DNA of 64,000 nt from Carnegiea gigantea. Its lineage: Eukaryota > Streptophyta > Magnoliopsida > Caryophyllales > Cactaceae. Of this stretch, positions 1 through 10,897 are shown in pieces. The position numbers and the translations under genes were made by a program. The DNA lies in the NCBI GenBank assembly GCA_029747015.1, contig JAKOGI010000333.1, positions 124,001 through 188,000 of the forward strand. Direction: 5' to 3'. Below the pieces are notes generated by a model, which saw only the letters and a list, made by a program, of their open reading frames with translations, had not been told where the DNA came from and made no database searches. How positions within the stretch are numbered: position 1 is the first letter of the stretch; the number at the start of each line of letters is the position of its first letter.

Positions 1-375
1 GACATAGAGAGGTTACACTCCTGTTCTAGACTAGCTAAAGGCGTGTCTTCATTCAAATTAGGCCTAGCAAGATAAGAGGGTTCAAAATCCTCATAGACAC
101 TAACTTTAGGTTTAGGAGATCCTAAACTAGAGTTAGGCTCATTATAATTTTCCCTACTTTGATTAAAATATTGAGAATATTCAGTAATTCTCTTTTTTAT
201 GTTTTCTATCATTTTATCAGTCAATTTATTTAGCTTCTTTTCAACATTTGCACAGGTAGCATCAATATAAGCACGAAAAGGGCAAGTATGAACATCATGA
301 TCAGAAGATTCACAGTATTCACATAAAACAGGGGACACACAAGAATAAGAGGAGTCATGTGAATTCATAAAGTGA
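1..375 (-). pseudogene. F1-type gag fragment (zinc-knuckle region and acidic tail)
   Basis: Read on the minus strand this stretch is open and encodes the middle part of an F1-type Gag-like protein. It includes a CX2CX4HX4C knuckle (CEYCESSDHDVHTC) followed by the CPF/CPY motif, a Lys/Glu-rich helix and an acidic tail with DFEPSY. It is cut at 375, where the LTR of the plus-strand F1 copy begins, and it runs off the window at 1. Gag proteins package element RNA into cytoplasmic particles. About 180 bp of it is repeated almost exactly at 3299-3480, so it belongs to the same subtype as the minus copy further right. No start is present. The product is inferred from its relatives in this window. 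Confidence 0.65.
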
Positions 376-1667
376 TGTTCGTACCAAAAATGTATGATTT
401 TTACAGTACCTTTCTACCTAATTTATGCTCGAAATAATGATTATTTTTAGGTTTTTATTTGATTTTATTTTGTTTCGTAGGTATTGAATAATTCGGTAAA
501 AATAAGCGGAAAAGATGAAGGAATACTGAAAATCGAAGAACTGGGCCAAATGAATTCAAACCCAAACCAAAAGAAAAAAAAACAACACAAAAAAAATATA
601 AAACCTGGTCACGCGCTAATAACACGACCCGATCCTTATTTCCCCTCGTCACCTTTCACTCTCTTTCCCTGCTCTTTCGACTTCCCCCAAATCAGAAACC
701 CCCTCCCCTGAGCTGCTTCTTCTCTTCTTCTTCATCTCCGTCCAAACGGCCATGGTGGTCCAATTGCTTCGAATCAGAGCATGGCCGTTCTCTCTTCTTT
801 TGCATTCACTCAGCGCATTCAACGCGGGGCGGTCCAATTACCGGCACCTTCAACGGTTGAACGAACCACATTCGGACTACAAAATGCAATTGGGGGTATG
901 ATTTCGGTCGGGAAGTTCGAGTTTAGGGGTTCAATTTTAGGGTAGTATTAAATTCCACTTTTCTAGAAGATTAGGGATTTTTGTTCGAGTTGTTTTAGGG
1001 TTCGAAGTTGTTCATCGATTTTGAGTTTTAGTTGTTGGATCTGTTTGTTTTGCTTTGTAATTCGAACCATTAGAGTTGTTCAAACTTTTGATACTTGGTT
1101 GGAAGAGTATTCCAGTTGGATTGAAGTTGAATTTTCATCATGTTTCCTGCCTGATTTCTGCTTGATTTTGTGGCCTTACGCCTGAGTTCTGAGCTTTGAG
1201 TCTTGTTGTGTTTCAGTTTACCACTGATAGTGGGGGTCGAAGGTAAGCTTGCCAGGTTGGTGATAGCTAGCTATTTCACCTCTGTCCTGTTTTCTCTATC
1301 TGTTATGGTCTGTTCATGAGTGTCCAGCTTTTCCGAGATATATGATTTAGGTTCTGATGGTTTTGTGAGTTTCTAGTTTTGATGGTTTTGTTATGTTCTG
1401 AAGGTTATGTTTTGATGATCTATGTTCTGCTAGTAATCTGCCTATTTTCAACGAGTTGTGTTCTGATGTTGGTGATGAATCTGGGTAGTTTATTTGCCTT
1501 TGGTTTGGTTTATGAATTCATTTTCTAGAAATACTATGCTGTTTTGTTGTGTTAATAATGAGAATATAGGGCTTATTAGATTAGAGACCTAATTTCACAA
1601 CCCATCCCTGAGGACGATACCCGTTAGTATTACAATGATAACCGTATACTTGTGGAAAATTACAATA
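376..1667 (+). repeat. 5' LTR of plus-strand F1 copy (P)
   Basis: This is a long terminal repeat. It begins TGTTCGTACC and ends ACAATA just before a primer site. Its 5' part matches the reverse complement of 60136 downward, and its 3' part matches the LTRs at 4939 and 58662 (shared block with CCGTATRCTTG). A TATA-like box lies at 597-603. The middle has a C/T-rich tract and short stretches resembling leader sequence. It interrupts the minus-strand gag fragment 1-375. No matching 3' LTR in plus orientation exists in the window, because the copy ends at an inverted junction near 3288. Confidence 0.75.
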
Positions 1668-1673
1668 ACTTTT

Positions 1674-1691
1674 TGGCACGGTTGCCGGGGA
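1674..1691 (+). other. Primer-binding site, tRNA-Asp type (F1 P)
   Basis: The sequence TGGCACGGTTGCCGGGGA differs at two positions from the tRNA-Asp-complementary site TGGCGCCGTTGCCGGGGA known from Athila-type elements. It lies a few bases after the LTR end, as expected for minus-strand DNA priming. Confidence 0.75.
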
Positions 1692-2667
1692 TGGGTTTGT
1701 GGAATTAGGTTGCTCTTTATTCGAGTCCTTTGTGTCAAGTTCGTTTGATTTGTTTTCGTTTTGAAGTTTGAGTTTTATTTTGGAGTTTTATTTTGTGGTT
1801 TCGATTGAGTCTTTATTAGTTTAGATTAGTTTCACTTGTTGAATTCGGTTCGTATTTTGATTTTTGGTTTAGATTAGTTTCATTTTGAGTTCTATTTATT
1901 ATTTCCTGCTGAAAAAAATAGATACTAATCCATTTGGTGTTTGTGCAGGAAACACAAAAAAGAAAAAAACAGTGCAAGTTTTTTTTTAATTATTTTCAAC
2001 TTCTATTCGAATTTTTTGGCATAGTTCTAGTTTGATTGTGCTCATTTTGATATTTGTCCTAGATTCGGCATAATTTTTAGAGTGTGTATCAATTTTTTTG
2101 GAATTTTTTGGATTGTTTAGATTTTTCTGTGAATTTTGAATTTAATTTTCTGTTTGCATTTTTCTGCACTATTCGGGGATAGAAAAAATTCAAAAAATAT
2201 ATATTTATGTCCCTTGTGACTGTGTGGAATTTGCTGTACATTGTGTTCTATTTTTAGGAGTCTTATTTTCTATTTTAATTTTATTTTAGAATTAAGTTGT
2301 TTAGGTGTTATTTATTTTCTAATTTTCTTTTAGTTTGTTTGTGGTTGTGTTTTTGTTTTAGAATTGATCACATTTTGTTTGGATATTGTTTTTAGCTTTG
2401 ATTCACTCTTTTGTTTTGTTTTGTGTTTTTTTTTTAAAAAAAAGCTGATGCTTAGTGTTTATGCTTTATCGTTTTGGTCCTTTTCTTTTGGTCATCTTGT
2501 TTTATTTTTGTTAATTTATTTTGTGTACTTAACTTAATCATTTAATTCTCTTGTTTTTATTTTAGTCCTAGTTTGTAATTAGTATCCTATTGACTTTTTC
2601 TTTCCTTTAAAATACCCAAAAAAAAATTGAATAAAAAACAAGGGAAAAAAAAAGGGAGTTTTCAAGA
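1692..2667 (+). other. AT-rich untranslated leader of F1 P
   Basis: Non-coding stretch between primer site and gag. It is strongly T-rich with runs of T and A and no open frame worth calling. The same kind of leader, in reverse, occupies 3813-4914 in copy M and 63272 onward in copy E. It presumably includes the RNA packaging signal, but no motif was identified. Confidence 0.6.
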
Positions 2668-3234
2668 ATGTCAGTGTTTAATTTCCCACAACTCGAGCAT
2701 GAACCTTTCTGGCATTATTTGTCTAGGTTTAATGATTATCGTGCTCATATGAATCAAAATTTTGAGAAATGGGAAATTTGTGAGGTCATAGCCTTGGGTC
2801 TAAATTCTAAATTTAGGGGTGTTGTTGAGTCTCTGTGCCCCGGAGGTTTGCTAGGATTGTTGTCTAGATCTCAAGATGAGGTTTGAGATTTCTTTGAAAG
2901 GTTAGCTTGGGATACTTATGAGTTTGAACAAGCTAAAATGAATTTAAAGTGCCCAACTCATGCTGGGTTTGCTTTTTATGCTAATCCTTACTCCCGAGGT
3001 CATTTTATAGTTTCGTATGACTCCTCTCATGCTTATGTGCCTCCTATTTTGTGTGATTACTGCGAGTCTTCTGATCATGCTGCTTCTACTTGCCCTTATC
3101 GTGATTTTGATGCTAATTATGAAAGTATGGAAAAAAGGTTAAATGAATTGATTGATAAAGTGATGGAGATAATAAAAGCGAGAATTACTGAACATTCTCA
3201 CTGTTTTAATCAGAATAGGGAGCACTGTGATTAG
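2668..3234 (+). pseudogene. gag-like gene of F1 copy P, two premature stops
   Basis: This encodes a Gag-like structural protein for retrotransposon particles. The start MSVFNFPQ is shared with the other F1 copies. Residues 1-110 resemble the C-terminal half of plant retrotransposon gag domains (FWHYLSRFNDY, KWEICEVI, GLLGLLSRSQDEVW region). A CX2CX4HX4C knuckle follows at 3052-3093, then a charged helix. One frame runs throughout, but codon 73 is TGA (2884-2886) where copy E has Trp. The frame ends at TAG after HCD, where relatives continue into an acidic tail. The 3' part is lost at the inverted junction near 3288. There is no protease, RT or integrase, so the element is non-autonomous. Confidence 0.75.
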
Positions 3235-3279
3235 TCTGACTCTAGTTTAGGATCTCCTAACTCTATAGTTAGTCTTTAT

Positions 3280-3300
3280 GATAACATGATAATTATCTTT
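3280..3300. other. Inverted junction between F1 copies P and M
   Basis: Plus-strand gag of copy P, with its conserved VSLYD segment, stops here and minus-strand gag of copy M starts, without any LTR, polypurine tract or filler between them. The exact breakpoint is uncertain by about ten bases. The minus part first matches the 1-375 fragment at about 3288. Confidence 0.7.
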
Positions 3301-3812
3301 TGCATGTTCTCTATCATTCTATCAGTCAATTTATTTAGTTTCTTTTTAACATTTGCACAGGTAGCATCAATATAAGCACAAAAAGGGCAAGTATGAACAT
3401 CATGGTCAAAAGATTCACAGTATTCACACAAAATAGGGGACACACAAGACTAAGAGGGGTCATGTGAATTCATAAAGTGATCATGAGGGTAAGAATTAGC
3501 ATGAAAAACAGGCTCATTGGGAGTTAGGTATTTAAAATTATTTTTAGCTTGTTCAAACGCATAGGTATCCCAAGCTAATTTTTCAAAGAAATCCTAAACT
3601 TCATCTTGAGTTTTAGATAACAATCCTAGTACACCTCCAGGGTAAATAGACTCAATATAAGCGCAAGCTTCAGAGTTCAAACCCACAGCAACGAGCTCAC
3701 AAATTTTCCATTTTTGGAAATTCTGAGTCAATTGAGCACGATAATCGTTAAGTCTTGATAAATAATTCCATAAAGGTTCATGCTCATATTGTGGGAAATT
3801 AAAAATTGGCAT
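3288..3812 (-). pseudogene. gag-like gene of F1 copy M, N-terminal part
   Basis: A minus-strand Gag-like gene starting MPIFNFPQYEHEP at 3812. It has the F1 motifs LSRLNDYRAQ, KWKICELV and GGVLGLLSKTQDEV, then after a stop a CX2CX4HX4C knuckle (CEYCESFDHDVHTC) and the charged helix. Codon 73 is TAG (3594-3596), the same tryptophan codon that is TGA in copy P. A second stop lies before the knuckle, where copy 1-375 has Tyr. It is truncated at 3288 by the inverted junction. By eye it is the same subtype as 1-375 and more distant from copies P and E. Confidence 0.7.
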
Positions 3813-4914
3813 GCTTGAACTTTTTTTTGATTTTAAAAATATTTCAATTTTTTTGGATTTTCAAGTTTTTAAATTTTTTTTAGTTTTTTAAGGAAAGAAA
3901 AGGCATATATGATGCTATTTACAAACTAATGACTAAAACAAAAAGAAGCAACTCTAATAATCAAGTTAACAAGACAAAATAAACTAATAAAAATAAAACT
4001 ATGTTATAAAAAGAAAAGAAAAAATACAAAAGACTCAATCAAGAATTGTCCCAACACTGGAAGCCAAAGAGAAGCACAAACACAAAGCTTGTACACCATT
4101 TTTTTTCTTATGATCTTGTTTTTGGGATTTTTGATTCTTCTATTGTTTTTCTTTTTTTCCTTTAAAAAAAAACACAAAACAAAATCAAATGGGAACCAAC
4201 CCTAAAACAATGTACAAACAAAAAATGACCAAATCTAATACAAAAACATAACCACAAATAAACTAAAAGGAAATTAGAAAATAAACTACACCTAAACAAC
4301 CAAATTCTAAAAATAAAATCAAAACAGAAAATAAGACTCCTAAAATCAGAACTAAATATACAACAAATTTCACACAATCACAGGGGATATAAATGTAATT
4401 TTGTTCAAAGTTTTTCTATCCCCTAACAGTGCAGAAAAATGCCAACAAATTATCAAGTCCAAAATTCATAGAAAAATCCAAACAGTCCCAAAAATTCCAG
4501 AAAAATTCACACAAACTCTAAAAATTATGCTAAATTTAACAAAAATATTAGCATAGAAAAAATACACTAGAATTGCTCTAGAAAATTCAAACAGAATGCC
4601 AAAATTAGAGAAAAATTTACACTGAGCTTTAATTTCTGGATCAGTTCAGCTTTGGATCTTTGTGGTGCACATAAACCAAGTGCATTAGTATTTTTTGTTT
4701 AGCAACCAACAAATTCTAAAATAAAACTAATCTCGACAAATATCAAAAATTGAAATACTAACTAAATTCAAAATGAAAACTAAACGAAATTACGAAAACG
4801 AAATAACGACTTAATAAAAGCTAAAAATCATAACTCTAAAATTAAAACGAAAACGACTCGAATGACTCTAATAATTAAACTGCGACTCGAGGCAACCTGA
4901 TTTTCAGAACGCCG
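3813..4914 (-). other. AT-rich untranslated leader of F1 M
   Basis: This A-rich stretch on the plus strand is the leader between primer site and gag of the minus copy. It has poly-A and poly-T runs around 3820-3900 and 4150-4175. No credible gene; the short open frames are low-complexity. Confidence 0.6.
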
Positions 4915-4932
4915 TCCCCCGCAACGGCACCA
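4915..4932 (-). other. Primer-binding site, tRNA-Asp type (F1 M)
   Basis: On the minus strand TGGTGCCGTTGCGGGGGA differs at two positions from the tRNA-Asp site. It sits six bases inside the LTR boundary at 4939. Confidence 0.75.
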
Positions 4933-4938
4933 AGAACT

Positions 4939-6450
4939 TGTTGAGATTTTCCGCAAGCATACGGTTTATCACCATAACAATTACGGGTATCATCCTCAGA
5001 GATGTTTGAGAAATTAGATTACTAAGAATTCTAAACTAAAGTAAAACTAAATGCTAAATTAACCAAATTTCATGATTAGAAATTCCATAAATTAATAGGC
5101 AAAAATGAATTTGTAAACAATTCTCTACTTACACAGAGTCTGGCAAAAATAAAAGATATTAAATTGCAAATATTTTCAAGTTACCAACACTTGACTGCAA
5201 TTGCTCCCAATTGGGCAGCATGGCTAAGAATAAACAATTGAGCATTATTCTCATTGAAACAGAGATGCAAGCAATTCACTTCAAAACTTTTACCTCAGTT
5301 GAACACGACTTTGCTCGGGGGTATTTTAGATTCAGAAGCTTAGATTGTCAAACTAAAAGTTGAGAAAAATAGTACGATGAATTGAATTACAAAGGGCCAA
5401 ACTGAAAGACATTAAATTTGAGAACTCAAGGAACTAAAGTTGAACTATTGCAAATTTCAATTCAAATTGAACAACCCAGAATCAAATTACACTGATTCTT
5501 GCCTAAAACTAAATCTGAAAGCCAAAATCAAAAAATCAAAACCGAGCTTCCCTCCCCTTACTTGCTGCCCTCTGCCATGTTTTCGGCCCCTCTTAAAACG
5601 CAGCCATTCACCCCTTCAGCACACCTGCCTTCATTTTGTAACTGATGCTTTTATGATGGTGATGATGATGGGGGAGAGAGAAGATGTAACGAATGGGAAA
5701 GACGGAATCGAAGGGTCCTGTTCTATTTGTGGCTTTGTTTCGATGGGGAAGAAGAAGAATGGGCATGAAGAAGACGTGAAGGAAGAAGAAGAAGAGAGGT
5801 CGAGGGGTAACGGTTGAATGGTAATGAAGCAATGAATGTGGAGGGAGATGGTTATCATGGAGGAAGTTGAAGGGCTACCAAAGAGGCCCATGGATGCCTC
5901 TACTTCTTTCGGGTTGTTTGGCTAGAAGTAGAAGAAAAAAGAGGAGAGAGAGGAGGGAAAAAGAAGGCTAGAAGTCACGTGAGGGGAAACCGGGCCGAAT
6001 AAATGAAATGGGGAGGGGAAACCAGGCCAGGCCCAGAGAGATAAAAGGAAAAAGAAAAAGAGAAGAGGGAGAAAAGGGGGTGGTGTGGCGGCTGATGGGC
6101 TCGGCTAACAGGCCCAAAGTGAGGAAATAAGAGAAAGAGGGAAAAGAAGAAGGATAAGTGGGCCGCTGGGCTGAGGGAGAAAGAAAGAGAGAAAAGGGAG
6201 AGGGCTGGGCTGGGCCACATGAACAGGTCTTGCAGACTGGAGTTTCTGGACCGGGCTCGTGACTGGGCTTCCTTCTTTCATTTTTTTCTTGATCTAGAAT
6301 GCCTTTAGAGGTCCTTTGACACCCAATTTATCCACATTCCATTATTCCTACAAAATAAATGAAAGCATATTAAAATCCTAACTTAATTATTTATTTTAGA
6401 GCAAATATTAGATAATAAAGGGTATAAAAATGTAATAATTTTAGTTTGAA
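4939..6450 (-). repeat. 5' LTR of minus-strand F1 copy (M)
   Basis: The low end begins TGTTGAGATTTTCCGC and matches the low end of the LTR at 58662. The high end, near AATTTTAGTTTGAATA, aligns weakly with the high end at 60136. The section 5640-6220 is extremely purine-rich on the plus strand (GAAGAAG and GGGAGA runs), so the long Ser/Phe/Pro or Glu-rich open frames there are compositional artefacts. The same GA-rich block occurs in LTR E at 59690-59850. The LTR abuts F2 body A at 6451, where the F1 copy inserted. Confidence 0.7.
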
Positions 6451-6544
6451 TAGATCTCATCAAGTTACGTGCTGGATGCACCTAAGCTAAGGCCTCCTCG
6501 CAACTAGGGCAAATTGAGTATCAGCCACTCCATCACAACTTTAA

Positions 6545-7627
6545 GACTCGGCCCGTTAAATCAAATTCCTTCAAAGGATGCGTAAACTTATCAAACTCTT
6601 AGGACCATAAACTAAAAAATACAAGATAAGAGGCAATAACCAATATCACACCAAAGATGATAAGTATCCTCTTGGGTTATCAAAGGCCTTAGAAAAATCA
6701 TAGGAAGGAGTAAGGAATGCAATCCACATGGCTTTCCTAGCCAAGTCCTCTAGACATACACAATAAGGGTCAATGGAGGGATCATACCCTTTAAAGTAAC
6801 CTAGGGATACGTAATTATCAACATTCCCACCAAGCACATCTAGCACGTTATGCTTATAGCCCAAATCAATATTAGCATCACAAATCATAGGATTGTCAAT
6901 GGGGTCATCCAAATTATACTTGGGGCAAGGAGAGGGCAATGAACAAAGAGGGGAAGCATGCGAATAATCAAGGGTATTGGGGGGAATGCTATCATCAAAA
7001 CCATAGCTAGGAATGGCTTCACGTATAAATACATAACGTGACCCTTCTAAAGGAGTCCCAGCTAGAGCATGCACCTCATCTAAAATATCTTTCGACTAAA
7101 AACATGCATCAACAATGCTAAACCTAGTAACTCCCATAAAAGGCTCACCCGCCTCGAGCCTTGTGCACAGAGCTGAAGGGAAGGGTGAATCAGGTAAAGT
7201 CAAAACAACATCAATATTGTCCACGGATGATGCAAAGTCATGTTAAGCACAACATGCATAATAAGGGCACGAATTGATCACATGGGTAGAAAAATTACAC
7301 AAGTCACTCAAAAGGGGCATAATAACATCTAGCATAGAATGCACAAGTGTTAGAGAACGAATATGCAAAAATATGACTAGTCTTCTCAAACTCAAATGAA
7401 TCCTGAGCAATCCACTAAAGCAAATACCATACCTTATCAACAATTTTACCAAGAAAACCCTAACACTGTAAAGGGGCATGTGTTTCACTATTCATACGCT
7501 TGTTAACAATGTCAAAAATTTTCCATTTATCTACACAGTAATTACATTGAGTAAGAAAAGCATTCAAACGCTTAAAATACCTCCAAAATAATTCATGCTC
7601 GAATTGGAAAAAATGGAAAATTGTCAT
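6545..7627 (-). pseudogene. gag-like gene of F2 body A, several breaks
   Basis: A Gag-like gene beginning MTIFHFFQFEHE at 7627 (frame broken soon after). Recognisable blocks are FWRYFK, a KWKIFDIVNK segment, WIAxDSFEFEK, a degraded knuckle, then the long acidic middle and the GYDPSIDPYCVCLEDL block (6646-7074 open). The C-terminal module (FDxxKR, a hydrophobic stretch, EFDK) continues to about 6545 after a frame change. Stops occur near 7477 and 7440. No pol genes follow. It is the same family as the genes at 10898, 23760 and 55468. Confidence 0.65.
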
Positions 7628-7722
7628 TGTTATTTTCTCTTCTTTTTTTTGGCCTTTTCAATTTTTAATTTTTTTTCAAAGGAAAAAAAAAATGCTTAGT
7701 CAAACCCAATATGCGACACTAG

Positions 7723-7740
7723 TCCCAAGCAACGATGCCA
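7723..7740 (-). other. Primer-binding site, tRNA-Asp type, degenerate (F2 A)
   Basis: On the minus strand TGGCATCGTTGCTTGGGA matches 14 of 18 positions of the tRNA-Asp site and lies just inside LTR i. Confidence 0.65.
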
Positions 7741-7746
7741 AAAACT

Positions 7747-9033
7747 TGATAGGGCTGTGAGTACACAGTGGTATTGTAGCAAATTAAGGTCGATCCCACA
7801 GAGACTAGGTGAAGCTATCGGACTATATTCCCTCATGATAGGCTAAGCGAATCCAAATTTGCATATGAAATTGAACTATGCTACTTGTCTAATATAATAC
7901 GTGAACAATCAAGGAATTAAACAAAACAAGCAATCTCTCAATGCTTGTGTCAATCAAGCACTTCTTCCTCAATTAGTTTTTTAAAAACCGACAATCAAAA
8001 TACCACGAGTCTCTTTCAAGGTGAAGTGAAATACCTAAATCCAACCAATTTCCATTTCTTAAGGGCTCCTGATTTGTTTAGGTTCATTAAGCATGCGATT
8101 ATTAAATTTGTGGTTTCTTAATTGGTGTGACTTTCTCAAAACTCCATACAATCAAGTCAAATCCAAGAGTTCAAGTATCGAATTTCACCTTTCAGTGCCT
8201 CACTTAATACCCAAAACATGCAAGAAAGTGATCAAGTTCCACGCAAGACAATAAGCATCCAATATTTGATAAAACAATCCAACAATTCTAAACTACTCAA
8301 AAAGAGATTAACACCATATTGGGAAAATTAGTAGGTATTTGCATAAATCGAAATCGAAACAACAAGAGATTATCAAAATTACAAAACACAAAATTGAAAA
8401 TGAGAAAAGAGGAGAAGAAAATGCTCAGCCAAAGAACGTGCATGAATCCTTTGATTGCAAACTCGACATGTAATCCTTGTAAGATCTCCTCATCAATCCA
8501 CTCTTCCTCCCTTTAATATAGTCTAAGTCCTAGTCTAGATGGTGGGTTATGGTAGAATGGAATGGCATGATGAACGAGGCTAACAACAGGTCTTCTATCG
8601 CAAAAGCACTGCAGCTAAGCGTAAAAATCATCTGGAAGTCGAATAGCCGTGAATAAATCAAGCCGACTTGACGATGAGGGTCCACCACGGTTTGTGGCAC
8701 CTACCATGGCCAGACCGTGGTGGCGGCTGGACAGGTTGCCCACGCTTTGTTCCTTTAGCTGTTTATCTTAAATACTCTAGACCGTGATTCCAGGTAAGCT
8801 ATGTCTATATTAGGTGTCCTTAAGCCTCTTTTGTTGCCTTCTTTGGCCCCTAAGGCCTCGAAATCATCATTCTACTCACATGACGTGGCTCACAAATGCA
8901 AAATCTATAAACGCTCTCAAAACAAGCGAAACCAAGTGTAATAACAGAAATAAGGGCATAAATCATACAATTAAGCTCACTAATGCCCAAAGATGACTCC
9001 TCATGAAATCCTACATAAATATGACATTCATCA
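7747..9033 (-). repeat. F2 LTR i, shared by bodies A and B
   Basis: The boundaries are TGATAGGGC at the low end and ATTCATCA at the high end (TG...CA on the minus strand). The low side touches the primer site and gag of body A, and the high side touches the polypurine tract of body B. It therefore serves as 5' LTR of A and 3' LTR of B. A perfect 10-bp inverted repeat (CCACCACGGT at 8682-8691, ACCGTGGTGG at 8714-8723) lies in its GC-rich part. Confidence 0.75.
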
Positions 9034-10870
9034 CTCCCTATGCTTAAACCTACATTTGTCTTCAGGCAAACACTAGATAAAACCACCAGGGGAAGATGCA
9101 TCCAGAACTCAAAAATATAGCAACTTCCTCAAGTTAGGCAACTCATAGCACATCACAAACAATAATATCAATAAATGATAACCCCAAATAGTGCAAAATA
9201 CATTTCAAAATTGGAAGAAGTTGGATGTTTTCAAAGTAATATATGACCATAAGCTATATATCAAACTTGATCACCCCTAAAGAATCACAAAGCACATCAT
9301 GCAAGTACTAGGAACTGTAGAGCTAAATAGACCTATAAAACCTCACTTTTGGAAAATAAGAATCACTCCCACTCATATTGTCAAATTATAGCATAGGTTC
9401 ACATAAGACTTATTTTAAAGATGCAAATTACAATATGCTTGCCAAGATCTCAAATTCTTCACTACTAAAAATACAATGTGCACATAACAATGAAGAGGAC
9501 CTTACGTGAGTTGTAAGATGGACTAAAAAGGGTGAAGGGAAAGGAGGTTAACAAGTAAAATTAGGCAATGTAGAACTATGTATTCAAATAACTAGGGAAC
9601 AACCAACAAGGCGTCAAGAAGTTATGAGGTTAATCAATACTTCAAACCCCAACAATACATAATGTACAAATCCTAATGAGTCATGTCCAGCGCAGGAAAT
9701 GAGTTGATAAAGAAGGAACACAAGCTATTTACATGTCCAATGCCAATCACTAAGGAGGTTCTTTTTTTTTTTTTGGGTTTTTGCTTTCTTATTTTCCTTT
9801 TTTTCTTTTTCTTCAACATGATTTTTTTTCTTTTTTTTCTTCTTCTTTTTTAAGGAAATGAAATGAAAATATCAATTACTGAGGGCATAAGGTCATGACT
9901 TATCAACACATAACCTAACACATATTTTCATAACGCAAATAAGAGGGGAAAAACCGAAATGCTCACTAACATCAATCCCTCAACAAACCAATATACCAAA
10001 GCTACCTTAAACTCAATTACCACTAAACCACTCATTACATAGATGAAGTGCCACTGCATAGACTTGGCGTAAAGATAGAAGCATATGTTTGGCCAATAGT
10101 TAATTTGAAGGGATCAAAACGAGAAAAGGATTATAGCTTAGCAAAGGGGATCAAAATAAAAACACAAGAGTAAGCTATTTGGCTTTGTGGCTAAAGTGTG
10201 CAAAGACAAAAATGCCTCTATCAAATCATCAACTATGCACATACTAATGTGGTTTTAAACAAGAATCCAGGTAAGTTCTAGAGATGCAACATGAAAGAGC
10301 CATATGCATCTAAAGACATGAAACTAAGTATGATGAATTAGTCTACGAAAGGCTCAAAATCTTTTAAGATATCTACCAAAGTCTCAAGTAGCTCATAAAA
10401 TGACTCTCATGTGCCAATTTTAGTGCTAAAGACTCCTAGGGGTAAGAAAGTTCTTAATCTAGATAATAGTCAAAATAAGAAATATTCATAGAACCTTCAT
10501 AAATTTTCACACCAAAAGGGGCCACCCATCAAAAGTCACTCAAGCTCATGAGAGCTATTTTACCTAATGAATCATCCTAGGAGGTCATCTCAAACAAATC
10601 CACACAATCCTTATATAAAATCCTATATGCAAAGCAAAATGCAACACACTATTGCAAAAGAAAGGAAACCTAAACCTATATGCTCTAACATGTATGCAAA
10701 CTAAAAACCACAATGAAAAACATAGAACTATCATTCCCCCATTCTTAGATAAAGCATTATTATTCAAAGTAAATGAAGTAAGAGAAGGGAAAGGGAACAA
10801 AACATAATGATCTCACTAGGTTACATGTTGGATTCACTCAAGCTAAGGCCTCCTCGCAAACGGGGCAAAT
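9034..10870 (-). other. Non-coding 3' half of F2 body B, with two polypurine tracts
   Basis: No gene is visible. The terminal polypurine tract is at 9034-9050 (minus TTTAAGCATAGGGAG). A second, internal copy lies at 10731-10749 (minus TCTAAGAATGGGGGAATGA). Between them is A-rich DNA with a T/C microsatellite-like block at 9761-9850. The same order is seen in plus-strand copy D at 56490-58419. Confidence 0.65.
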
Positions 10871-10887
10871 GGAGCATTAGCCACTCC
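10871..10887 (-). other. Conserved post-gag hairpin (F2 B)
   Basis: GGAGTGGCTAATGCTCC on the minus strand can fold with GGAG pairing CTCC. It begins ten bases after the stop codon of the C-terminal gag module. Equivalent sequences occur at 6515-6532, 23699-23715, 56555-56573 and 61661-61677, the last in family F1. Confidence 0.55.
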
Positions 10888-10897
10888 ATCATAACTT

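Larger units (their letters stand above)
6451..7746 (-). mobile_element. F2 body A (primer site to gag end), truncated by F1 M
   Basis: This is the 5' portion of an F2 element on the minus strand, from primer site and gag to just past the conserved post-gag hairpin (6515-6532). It aligns along its length with body B (about 10811-12117). Its 3' part is missing from the window because F1 copy M was inserted at about 6450. Confidence 0.7.

Noticed and set aside
5440..6220. Open frames on both strands in the GA-rich region, including a Ser/Phe/Leu-rich one.
   Set aside because: They lie in F1 LTR sequence with extreme purine bias; the same block recurs in LTR E, and no protein motif is present.
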